Under the pieces are notes generated by a model. That model saw only the letters and a list, made by a program, of their open reading frames with translations, ran no database searches and was not told the DNA's origin. The position numbers and the translations under genes were made by a program. A stretch of 12,209 nucleotides of DNA from CAZCZR01 sp964503455 (lineage in GTDB: Bacteria > Bacillota > Clostridia > UBA1381), in the NCBI GenBank assembly GCA_964503455.1, contig CAZCZR010000053.1, forward strand, positions 1-12,209, read 5' to 3'. Numbering within the stretch: the stretch's first letter is position 1; each line of letters begins with the position of its first letter. Positions 1 through 7,800 of this stretch are shown here, in pieces.

Positions 1-64
1 TATATGATTTTACCACAAATCCTCTTTAATTGCAATAGAATTTATGAACTTTACCAAAAAATTA

Positions 65-93
65 TTGACACGGTACGCAAATTATAATATAAT
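65..93 (+). promoter_or_regulatory. Sigma-A promoter of the PL11 lyase gene
   Basis: A perfect -35 box TTGACA (65-70) is followed after exactly 17 bp by a perfect -10 box TATAAT (88-93). Transcription should start near position 100, giving a 5' leader of about 66 nt. A second TATAAT at 83-88 overlaps but would leave a 12-bp spacer, so the 88-93 copy is preferred. The region upstream is AT-rich and carries two copies of TTTACCA (9-15 and 50-56) that could be activator sites; that is speculative. Confidence 0.85.
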
Positions 94-165
94 TATTGTA
101 ATGTAATTTTATTGCGGAGCGTGTTATATGAAAACACCGCCGCAATTACAAAGGAGGCATATTTT

Positions 166-3100
166 ATGAAAAAGAATAAATTTCTCGGATCGCTGCTTGC
201 TGTGTGCATGGCGGCGGGAACGGTCGTTTTTCCTGTATCGGCGCAGGCTTCCGCGGCGGAGCTTTACAGCGGCGACGGAAGCGTCACTGTGACAGCCGAT
301 CCTACAGGCTCAGGCAAAGGCAACGTGTTCTTTATCAACGGCTATGACACCTCACGCGGATACGACAAGGAAATGGGGGCAAATCCGTACATCGGACTTG
401 ACGCGGAGTATCTGTATGACACGGACGGCGGGAAATACACCCTGAAAAACGATTTTTCGGTTTCTTATGACATCTACAGTATGTCCAGAGGCTACCGCTA
501 CGCGTTCTACACCGGCACGGATGATATATCGTCCAACGGCATGAGCGGTCTTTACTACATCCCCGACACCGGCAGCGTGTCTTATATCGAAGGATTTACC
601 GGCGGCGAATGGGTATTCAAGCAGGAAGCGGCTCAGTATGAAAGCATCAAGGGCGCGTGGCATAATATCACCTTTTCACGCAAGGATGACAAATATTCCG
701 TAACCATTGACGGCAAGCCTTACATTGAAGCTGAAAGCGATTATACATATTCTCTCGACCGCGAGCCGATAACGCGCATAGGCTACTCGCCCTATACCGC
801 CGACTCCGGCATATACGCTTATATCGACAACATATCCGTAACCAATGGCTCGGATAATGTTTACTTTGACACGGCTGACGGCGAGTACACGATAAACACT
901 TACATCCCTCCCAAGCCGGAAACTCTTATAGTCAATGACGGCATTTCCGACGGAAGCGAAACTCAAAAGCTTATCGACAGCCGTCCGGATATACAGCGCC
1001 GCGCTGAAAATCTTGACCGAGGTCTTGTCGCGGTAAGCTCGGAGACCTACGGCTTTATATCGTGGAGATGGCTCGGCACCGAGTCCGCCGACACTTTATA
1101 TAACCTCTACAAAAACGGCGAAAAGCTGAACGCCGAGCCGCTCAATGCCACAAGCTATATCGACTATGCGGCAACACCGGGCGATAAGTACACGGTCACT
1201 TCCGTATACAACGGAGCCGAAAGCGAGCCTTCAAAGGAAGCCGCTCTTCTTGACAAGAGCTATATCGAAATCCCTTTAAAGACTCCCGAAGGCGGGACCG
1301 TGACCCTTTCCGACGGCACGGAGGAGGCGTACACCTATAACGCAAACGACGCCACTACAGCCGATCTTGACGGCGACGGCGAGTATGAAATCATAATCAA
1401 GTGGGATCCGTCCAACTCGCGCGACAGCTCACACCTCGGCGCCACGGGTAATACGCTGTTTGACGCGTACAAGCTTGACGGCACGTTTATGTGGAGAATC
1501 GATCTCGGCATAAATATCCGTTCCGGCGCACATGACACACAGATGCTTGCCGCTGATTTTGACGGCGACGGCAAGGGTGAGCTTGCAATGCGCACCGCTG
1601 ACGGCACCGTTGCGGGAGACGGCGCTATCATAGGCGATGCTTCAAAGGACTGGCGCGACGCGAACGGCAAGAACCTGACAGGACCTCTTTACATCACGGT
1701 CTTTGACGGCGAGACCGGCGCTGCGGAAGATACCGTTGACTATATTCCGCAGTCACAGGGCGCTTACGGCGATAATGCATGGGACATTAAAGACTGGGGC
1801 GATGACTGGGGCAACAGAAGCGAACGCTACAACGCGGCTGTCGTATATCTTGACGGCGTGAATCCCTCCATGCTCTTCGCGCGCGGCTACTACGACAGAA
1901 CAGTGCTTGCGACATTCTCAATGAAGGACGGTAAGATAGTCAGCGACTGGCTCTTCGATACCTTCACAATGGGCGAAGAAGGCAATAAATACAAGGCAAA
2001 GGGCAATCATGCGGTATCTATAGCGGATGTTGACTATGACGGATGCGATGAGATCATTTACGGCTCCGAAACCTTTGACTCGGACGGCAGCGTTATGTAT
2101 GTAAACGAAACTCTCGGTCATGGCGACGCTCAGCACGTGGGCGATTTCCTCCCGTCACGTCCGGGACTTGAAATATTTACCGTACACGAGCATGGCGCAA
2201 ACGGTCAGGAGCTTAAGGACGCGAGAACGGGCGAGTTCATATGGTATTCGCCTTTCGGCTCCATGGACGTCGGAAGAGGCGCCTGCGACGATATAGACCC
2301 GCGCTATCCCGGAGCTGAAAGCTGGTCGTCAATGGGTATGCTTGTCGCGGCGGACGGAACGCTTATTACCGACCGTTACAGTATTCCGGCGAACTTCCTT
2401 TCATGGTGGGACGGCGATCTTGGCAGAGAAATACTCGACGGCATCACCATATCAAAATGGAATCCGTTTACCTCAAGGGCGGAAACGATCTTCTCGGCGG
2501 ATGGCTGCCATTCAAACAACGCGGCAAAGTCAAACCCCTCGCTTACGGCGGATCTCCTCGGCGACTGGAGAGAAGAAGCGGTATATCCCGCTTTGGATAA
2601 CTCTGCTCTTAGAATATACACAACCACAACTCCGACCTCCTACAGAATACCGGCTCTTATGCACGATACACAGTACAGAGCGGCTGTAGCGGAGCAAAAT
2701 GTCGGTTATAACCAGCCGGCTCATGTAAGCTACAATCTCGGATACGACACAAAGACCATTCCTGTGCCGCAGATATATGTCAACGACAACGGCACGGAGA
2801 TCCGAAACCCCGACCTTGAAAAGAAGTCATGGGATATAAACACACTTTACAGCGGCAATACGGTCACGCTTGCCATTGGCGAAAACAAAGCGCTCATAAA
2901 CGGCGCCGCTTACTATATAGACTCGGACGAAAGCGTCGTTCCCTATGAGGCTGACGACAGGACCTTTGTTCCCTACCGATTCCTTGCCGAGGCATTCGGC
3001 GCGAATGTAAGCTGGAACGGAGGCACTCAAAGCGTTATTGTAAAAAAGGGCGGCTCTGAAATAAGAATGGATCTCGGCAGCGCGGCGTACACCGTCAACG

Positions 3101-3747
3101 GCGAGATCAGAATAATGGATACCATTCCGGCGCTCATCAATGACAGGACCTTCGTTCCCTTAAGATTTGCCGCGGAGGCGCTCGGTTTTAACGTGGGCTG
3201 GGATGAGGAAAGCAAGGTCATCACAATAAGCGATCTCACGGCGGATATATCGAATGAAGAAGCCGCCGCTGTAAAAGCAGAGCTTCCTTCCCTTGCGGCT
3301 ATGGCCCCCGCAGGCACGCGCAAATACGAAAACGGCGAGAAAATAGTAAGCACGCAGGCAAATGTGATTAAAACAGATACATCCTCCGGAAACGGAGCCG
3401 CCGCGTTCGACCTTGACTACTCTACCTTCTGGCAGGCTGACGGAGGCAGTATACTTCAGGCAGAGCTTGACGGCTATTACGCGATAAGCTCGGTATACGT
3501 TGCTTTCGCCGATGGCAAGGCGCATAACTTTAAGGTGTACACCAAATGGGATCTCGGCGAGGATGACAAGGATCTTTCAAACCGCGACGGCTGGGCGGAG
3601 GCAGTATCGGCTTCAAGCTCCGGCGAAACGTCCGATCCTGAGATATACATCTTCCCCGTTCCCAAGTACGGCAACTATATCAAAATAATCACCGAGGACG
3701 GCGACAGCGCGCAGATCTCCGAGATAGCGGCAGTTATAGTACAGTGA
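166..3747 (+). CDS. Secreted multimodular rhamnogalacturonan lyase (PL11 family)
   Basis: This gene encodes an extracellular enzyme predicted to cleave the rhamnogalacturonan I backbone of pectin by beta-elimination. The start is the ATG at 166, with AAAGGAGG (150-157) 8 nt upstream and a signal peptide following (about residues 1-30, ending near AQASA). Residues 33-227 look like a LamG/concanavalin-type beta-sandwich. Residues 277-362 match the small beta-sheet domain at the start of PL11 enzymes (LDRGLVAV, FISWRWLGT). Residues 388-870 are the PL11 beta-propeller, with DxDGDG-type calcium loops near 400, 464 and 621 and the family signature GHGDAQH (651-657). Residues 905-1022 form a copper-amine-oxidase-N1-like stalk with two repeats, each starting DRTFVP (931 and 993). 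Residues 1060-1193 resemble an F5/8 type C (discoidin) carbohydrate-binding module (AFDLDYSTFWQA). At 1193 aa it is about twice the length of Bacillus YesW. I see no motif like the exo-specific loop of YesX, so endo action is more likely, with low certainty. The family call is firm; the flanking module names are less so. Confidence 0.95.
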   Translation: MKKNKFLGSLLAVCMAAGTVVFPVSAQASAAELYSGDGSVTVTADPTGSGKGNVFFINGYDTSRGYDKEMGANPYIGLDAEYLYDTDGGKYTLKNDFSVSYDIYSMSRGYRYAFYTGTDDISSNGMSGLYYIPDTGSVSYIEGFTGGEWVFKQEAAQYESIKGAWHNITFSRKDDKYSVTIDGKPYIEAESDYTYSLDREPITRIGYSPYTADSGIYAYIDNISVTNGSDNVYFDTADGEYTINTYIPPKPETLIVNDGISDGSETQKLIDSRPDIQRRAENLDRGLVAVSSETYGFISWRWLGTESADTLYNLYKNGEKLNAEPLNATSYIDYAATPGDKYTVTSVYNGAESEPSKEAALLDKSYIEIPLKTPEGGTVTLSDGTEEAYTYNANDATTADLDGDGEYEIIIKWDPSNSRDSSHLGATGNTLFDAYKLDGTFMWRIDLGINIRSGAHDTQMLAADFDGDGKGELAMRTADGTVAGDGAIIGDASKDWRDANGKNLTGPLYITVFDGETGAAEDTVDYIPQSQGAYGDNAWDIKDWGDDWGNRSERYNAAVVYLDGVNPSMLFARGYYDRTVLATFSMKDGKIVSDWLFDTFTMGEEGNKYKAKGNHAVSIADVDYDGCDEIIYGSETFDSDGSVMYVNETLGHGDAQHVGDFLPSRPGLEIFTVHEHGANGQELKDARTGEFIWYSPFGSMDVGRGACDDIDPRYPGAESWSSMGMLVAADGTLITDRYSIPANFLSWWDGDLGREILDGITISKWNPFTSRAETIFSADGCHSNNAAKSNPSLTADLLGDWREEAVYPALDNSALRIYTTTTPTSYRIPALMHDTQYRAAVAEQNVGYNQPAHVSYNLGYDTKTIPVPQIYVNDNGTEIRNPDLEKKSWDINTLYSGNTVTLAIGENKALINGAAYYIDSDESVVPYEADDRTFVPYRFLAEAFGANVSWNGGTQSVIVKKGGSEIRMDLGSAAYTVNGEIRIMDTIPALINDRTFVPLRFAAEALGFNVGWDEESKVITISDLTADISNEEAAAVKAELPSLAAMAPAGTRKYENGEKIVSTQANVIKTDTSSGNGAAAFDLDYSTFWQADGGSILQAELDGYYAISSVYVAFADGKAHNFKVYTKWDLGEDDKDLSNRDGWAEAVSASSSGETSDPEIYIFPVPKYGNYIKIITEDGDSAQISEIAAVIVQ

Positions 3748-3776
3748 CAAAATCACATCGCAGTGAATTATTTTGT
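3747..3776 (+). terminator. Weak hairpin after the PL11 lyase stop codon
   Basis: ACAAAA-TCAC (3747-3756) can pair with GTGA-(ATTA)-TTTTGT (3763-3776), leaving a 6-nt loop and a 4-nt bulge. It begins at the stop codon and ends in TTTTGT. The stem is AT-rich and the U-tract is poor, so this is at best a weak terminator. The lyase transcript could instead end at the hairpin near 3865-3916. Confidence 0.3.
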
Positions 3777-3785
3777 AAATAATAC

Positions 3786-3814
3786 TTGAAATCAAGCAAA
3801 AAATATGATAGAAT
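3786..3814 (+). promoter_or_regulatory. Extended -10 sigma-A promoter for the plsC-like gene
   Basis: TTGAAA (3786-3791) and TAGAAT (3809-3814) are 17 bp apart, and a TG dinucleotide one base before the -10 hexamer makes it an extended -10 site. Transcription would start near 3821, about ten bases before the structured leader begins. The CTTGA-AA-TCAAG palindrome (3785-3796) covers the -35 box and could be an operator. Confidence 0.65.
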
Positions 3815-3820
3815 AATATA

Positions 3821-3970
3821 AAATAGCTAAAGGCGTGACTCCGAAAAGAGTTTGCGCCTTTGCTGTTGCCGCTTCCGCATAATAAGCGCGGCGGGCGGGG
3901 TCAACGTTTGTTTTTTATGCAGTTAGTCTAATCAAACCGCACGCCTTGATTTTAAAAAAAGGATTTTACG
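3821..3970 (+). promoter_or_regulatory. Structured 5' leader of the plsC-like gene, class unknown
   Basis: This 150-nt stretch between the predicted transcription start and the ATG has no convincing ORF but several pairings. AAGGCGTG (3830-3837) is perfectly complementary to CACGCCTT (3940-3947), which would close a multibranch junction. Inside it are ACTC/GAGT (3838-3841 with 3848-3851), GCCGCTT with AAGCGCGGC (3868-3874 with 3884-3892) and GTTTG/CAAAC (3906-3910 with 3933-3937). An alternative local stem pairs AAAGGCG (3829-3835) with CGCCTTT (3855-3861), which excludes the long-range closing stem. Such switching is typical of cis-regulatory RNAs. I do not recognise the consensus of the TPP, SAM, FMN, lysine, glycine, cobalamin, fluoride or c-di-GMP riboswitches. 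The ribosome-binding site AAAGGA (3958-3963) lies just after the closing stem. Confidence 0.45.
3865..3916 (+). terminator. Terminator-like hairpin within the plsC leader
   Basis: GTTG-CCGC (3865-3872) can pair with GCGG (3895-3898) and CAAC (3902-3905), with a 3-nt bulge, and is followed by GTTTGTTTTTT (3906-3916). This GC-rich stem plus T-run resembles an intrinsic terminator about 95 nt after the predicted start. It could end the lyase transcript, attenuate plsC expression, or release a short RNA. The competing stem at 3868-3892 uses some of the same bases. No folding energy was computed. Confidence 0.35.
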
Positions 3971-4666
3971 ATGGAAAACATTAAAACCATTCTTACACTG
4001 TGTAAGTTCGTTATTGAAATGATGGTTAATTCACTTAGGATGAGTGACGATTACGCCAATAACAACGCAATTTGTCAGAAGATTTCAAAAAGCGTTATAG
4101 ATCTTGCCAAAATAAATCTGAAAGTAGTCGGAGTTGAAAATATCCCTTCCGAGAGGATGCTGCTGGTATCCAATCACAGGAGCTTTTTTGACATATTCCT
4201 GCTTACGACCTCTTTGGGCGAAACTGTTCCGTTTGCCGCCGCCAAGGAGCTTTCGGGCTATCCGTTTTTAAGACGCTATATAAGCCGTATGGACTGTCTG
4301 CTTGTCGACCGCCGGGCGGAGGATATTGCAGCTTTAAAAAAGCAGGTGTCCGATATTCACAGACACCTGTCCAAAAAGAGCCTTATACTCTTTCCCGAAG
4401 GCGGATGCAGCTATCTTGACACCGAAATAAAGCCTTTTAAAAAAGGCGCGTTTATGTATGCCGACAAGATGAGCGCGATGATCGTGCCGGCGTATATCCA
4501 TATCAAAACACTGCGCAAGACAGGCAAATGGTGTATGCCATCGGGGGATGTGACAGTCGTGTTCGGAAAGCCTTTCCGTCCATCGGACATCGGCGCGGAG
4601 AAGCTTACAGCGTCAAAGCTTGCCGCATATACAAGATCAAGAGTCACCGAGCTTATGCCGGTGTGA
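3971..4666 (+). CDS. plsC: Lysophospholipid acyltransferase (PlsC/AGPAT family)
   Basis: The 231-aa product is predicted to be a membrane-associated 1-acyl-sn-glycerol-3-phosphate acyltransferase, which moves an acyl chain to the sn-2 position of lysophosphatidic acid to make phosphatidic acid. The family motifs are in order: motif I NHxxxxD (NHRSFFD, catalytic H69 and D74), motif II around residues 87-115 ending in VDRR, motif III FPEGG (141-145) and motif IV VPAYI (172-176). Motif III is usually FPEGTR, so the Thr-Arg pair is altered here. Length is normal for the family. The N-terminus is only mildly hydrophobic, without a clear membrane helix. The start has AAAGGA (3958-3963) 7 nt upstream. 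It appears monocistronic, has its own promoter and leader, and converges on the sensor-kinase operon. The exact acceptor lipid cannot be told, because paralogues acting on other lysophospholipids carry the same motifs. Confidence 0.9.
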   Translation: MENIKTILTLCKFVIEMMVNSLRMSDDYANNNAICQKISKSVIDLAKINLKVVGVENIPSERMLLVSNHRSFFDIFLLTTSLGETVPFAAAKELSGYPFLRRYISRMDCLLVDRRAEDIAALKKQVSDIHRHLSKKSLILFPEGGCSYLDTEIKPFKKGAFMYADKMSAMIVPAYIHIKTLRKTGKWCMPSGDVTVVFGKPFRPSDIGAEKLTASKLAAYTRSRVTELMPV

Positions 4667-4687
4667 AAATATCACACAAACAAAAAC

Positions 4688-4821
4688 AAAACCGCCTGCC
4701 GTTTCTTGGTTTGCATTAAGTAATCTATAGTAAACAATGTACTTAATGCAAACCCGTAAATTGAATAAGTCCGACAAAATGATACGGAGAGCTTATTCAA
4801 TTCCAAGCGGTAAGCGGTTTT
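4688..4821. terminator. Large three-way-junction inverted repeat, probable bidirectional terminator
   Basis: This element fills most of the gap between two convergent genes. The outer stem pairs AAAACCGC (4688-4695) with GCGGTTTT (4814-4821), CCG (4699-4701) with CGG (4808-4810), and CTTGG (4705-4709) with CCAAG (4803-4807). It encloses hairpin A, a perfect 15-bp stem (4708-4722 with 4740-4754, starting GGTTTGCATT) with a 17-nt loop. It also encloses hairpin B, an 11-bp perfect stem (4759-4769 with 4792-4802) extended by TCCG/CGGA. The arms abut with only CGTA between A and B. The plus strand ends in GCGGTTTTT, and the minus strand ends in GCGGTTTTGTTTTTG, so termination of both operons is the simplest role. 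The size and branching are atypical, and a small mobile palindromic element is an alternative. Confidence 0.7.
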
Positions 4822-4836
4822 TCTGCTGCATTAATC

Positions 4837-7800
4837 TTATTTAAGCCATTTTACAAGTGTCTTGCCTATTTGTTTAAAGTCGATAGGCTTTGCCACGTGT
4901 TCATTCATACCGGCTTCAAGAGCCGCCTTGATGTCAGCCGCGAAGGCGTTTGCCGTAAGCGCTATTATCGGCACCTTGCGGCAGTCATCGCGCGACAGAG
5001 AACGTATGGTCCGTGTTGCCTCGTAACCGTTCATTATCGGCATTTGCACATCCATAAATACTATATCAAAATATCCGTCCTCGGCGTCAACGAACTTCTC
5101 AACAGCCTCTTTGCCGTTTTTGGCAAGCTCCACTTCCATCTTTGTCCTTGTCAGGGCAGCTTCTAAGATCTCGGCGTTGAATTGGTTGTCCTCGACAACA
5201 AGGGCGCGTTTTCCCGTAAAGTCAAGGTCTCCGAGCCTGATAATTTGGTTGGATTCCTGATCGTTATCGCTTTCGCCTTCAAGCAGCTGCTTGAATACCT
5301 CCACAAGCCTTGATCTGAACAAGGGTTTGCTTACAAAACAGGTGGCGCCGGCTTCGCGCGCTTCCTTTTCAATCTCGCTCCAGTCATACGCCGACACAAT
5401 GATTATCGGCACATCGGGGCCTACACGCTTGCGTATCTCGCGTGTCGTTGTCACGCCGTCCATACCGCCGCTCATCTTCCAGTCAAGCAGCACAGCAAAG
5501 AAATCGTTGTCATCCTCATGCGCCGCCGCAACCTTGGCTACAACCTCTTCGCCCGACTGCACCCATTCGCTCTTCATGCCCAAATCATCAAGTATCACGC
5601 AGGTGCTTAAGCAAGTGTCCTTATCATCGTCAGCCACAAGAATCGGCAGATCGGCAAATTTTTCGTCTTTATAGCTGTCATTCTCCTGGATCCGCAGATA
5701 TACCGTTACGGTGAATTTCGAGCCTTTGCCCGGAGTGCTTTCCACGGCTATATCACCGCTCATCATCCGGATAACGTTTCTCGTGATAGCAAGTCCGAGT
5801 CCCGTACCTTGTATCTCCGAGGCTCCGCCCTCGGCCGCGCGCGTGAACGGTTCAAACACTGTTTCAAGGAAATCCTTGTCCATTCCTATGCCGTTATCCT
5901 CGCAGATAAACTCATAACACGCTATACCGGACTTTTGTATCTTTGTTTCCCTTATGCTTAATTCTATTTTTCCTCCGTCGGGAGTGTATTTGATAGCGTT
6001 GCTCAATATATTTACCAGCGCCTGCTGAAGTCTTAGGCTGTCGCCTATGACATTCTCATGCTTTACATCCTGTACGCGAACAGTGAGCTTATGTCCGTGC
6101 GCCTGAGTCTGCGGGCGGACAAGTATAATCAGCTGATCAACCATTTCCGAAAGGTTGAAGTCCTCCTCGGAAAGATTGATCTTGCCCGACTCGATCTTGC
6201 TCATGTCAAGCACTTCGTTTATAAGCGCAAGCAGGTGCTTGCTTGCCGTGGTGATTTTTCCCAGACAGTCCAAGACCTTTTTCTTGTCATCTATTTGGGC
6301 GCCGGCAAGGGCTGTCATTCCGACTATGGCGTTCATCGGAGTGCGGATGTCGTGGCTCATATTCGACAGGAACGTTGACTTAGCGTCATTTGCCCTGTTA
6401 GCCGCATCATATGCCTCCTTAAGCGCCTCCCTTGTACGGATCTCCTTTCGTCTTTCCTCGTCTATCTTCTGAACGACCCACAGAACGTGATCCGCCTCGC
6501 CGTCAGCTCCGCGTCCCGCGACTATAAAGCTTCCCCGGCACCAGCCGTGATCCATTGTTTCATACTCCGCCTGAACACTGTCCTCCGATTTCAGCCTTTC
6601 TTTAAGCGTAGTCATATCAAAAAATTCCGCCATATCATCTCTGCTTTGCTCAAGGACGTTGCTCTCTATCCATGCAAAGAACCGCTTTGAATCCGCTTTA
6701 TCGGCGGCTGCCGAATGTTCGTTTAAAGAATGTAAAACATCCATATAGCTGTAATCTTCGAGATCAATATAATAAACCACAAAATACAGCTTTATCAGCG
6801 ATTTTATAATATTATAGCGTATTTCCTCCGATGCGATATACTCCTTTTCACGCTCATATGCCTCTTTGAGAGTCCTTTTTGCGTCCTCGCTCTTTTTTCT
6901 GTACATAATGTACCACAAAACAATGATCAGCAGCAGTACAATAAATACCAGCGTCACCGCTGTCGCATTTCTGCGCAGAAAATCCCTTATGCTGTAGTCC
7001 GACTCGGCATATAAATACCGTATAACGGTATCCGTCACCTCAGATGAGTCAAGACGGTTCAGCGCCATGGTAAGCAGCGAATACAGCTCCGTGTCGGTTC
7101 GTCTTACGGCAAAGCAGTAGTTGATTACCGAGCTTGTCGCCGATATTTTCAGGTCTGTAAATTTACTCTCGTCATTGGTAAGCCGGCGCATAATATCGTT
7201 TGAAGCCGCCATGCAGTCTACTTCTCCCCTGCTTACAGCATTAAGCGCGTCATTTATATCGCGGTACTTTATCTGCTCCGCTTCCGGATAAGCCGTGCTG
7301 ACATACAAAGACTGCACCGGACTTTGCTCCCATACGGCTATGCGCCCGTATTCAAGCTTATCATAATCGCCCTTGTATATAACGCTGACACGATCGCTCA
7401 CAACAGAAGGGGTCTGCATATAATTGCGCCTTTCAGAATACCACATATCCTCATATGTCGGAAATACAACATCTATATCTCCGTTTTCAAGCGCCGCCAA
7501 AAGCTTTGTCTGGCTTTCGTAGCTGTAGGCGGTAAACTCAATTCCCATATACTCTGACAGCTGCGGCAGTAGCGCGGTTATAAGACCGTCGGGCGTACCG
7601 TCCTCATTTTTTGAGCTGAAGGGCATATAATTGTCAAGGTATCCTATCTTTATATTAGGATGCGAATCCACCCACGCCTTCTCATCATCGGTAAGTTTGG
7701 TTCTTATTATGTTCTGATAATAGTATTTTTCCCGAAGCTGGGTATGATAGTTGGGATTGTTGCTTAGTATGATGCTTTGCACCCTGTCAAGCTCCGAAAG

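Noticed and set aside
112..165. In-frame TTG start adding 18 residues before the lyase ATG
   Set aside because: It has no ribosome-binding site and would precede a normal signal peptide. The ATG at 166 has AAAGGAGG at ideal spacing.
2342..2689. Plus-strand 115-codon open frame inside the lyase gene
   Set aside because: It lies within a clearly coding gene in another frame, has Arg/Thr-rich low-information sequence and matches no family. The other internal and antisense frames in the long genes were rejected likewise.
3868..3900. G-rich run in the plsC leader as a G-quadruplex
   Set aside because: Only the run GGGCGGGG has tracts of three or more G; four separate G-tracts are not present.
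4688..4821. Integron attC site or retron msr/msd RNA
   Set aside because: No attC core sites (GTTRRRY-type) are seen at the ends, and there is no integrase or reverse transcriptase in the window.
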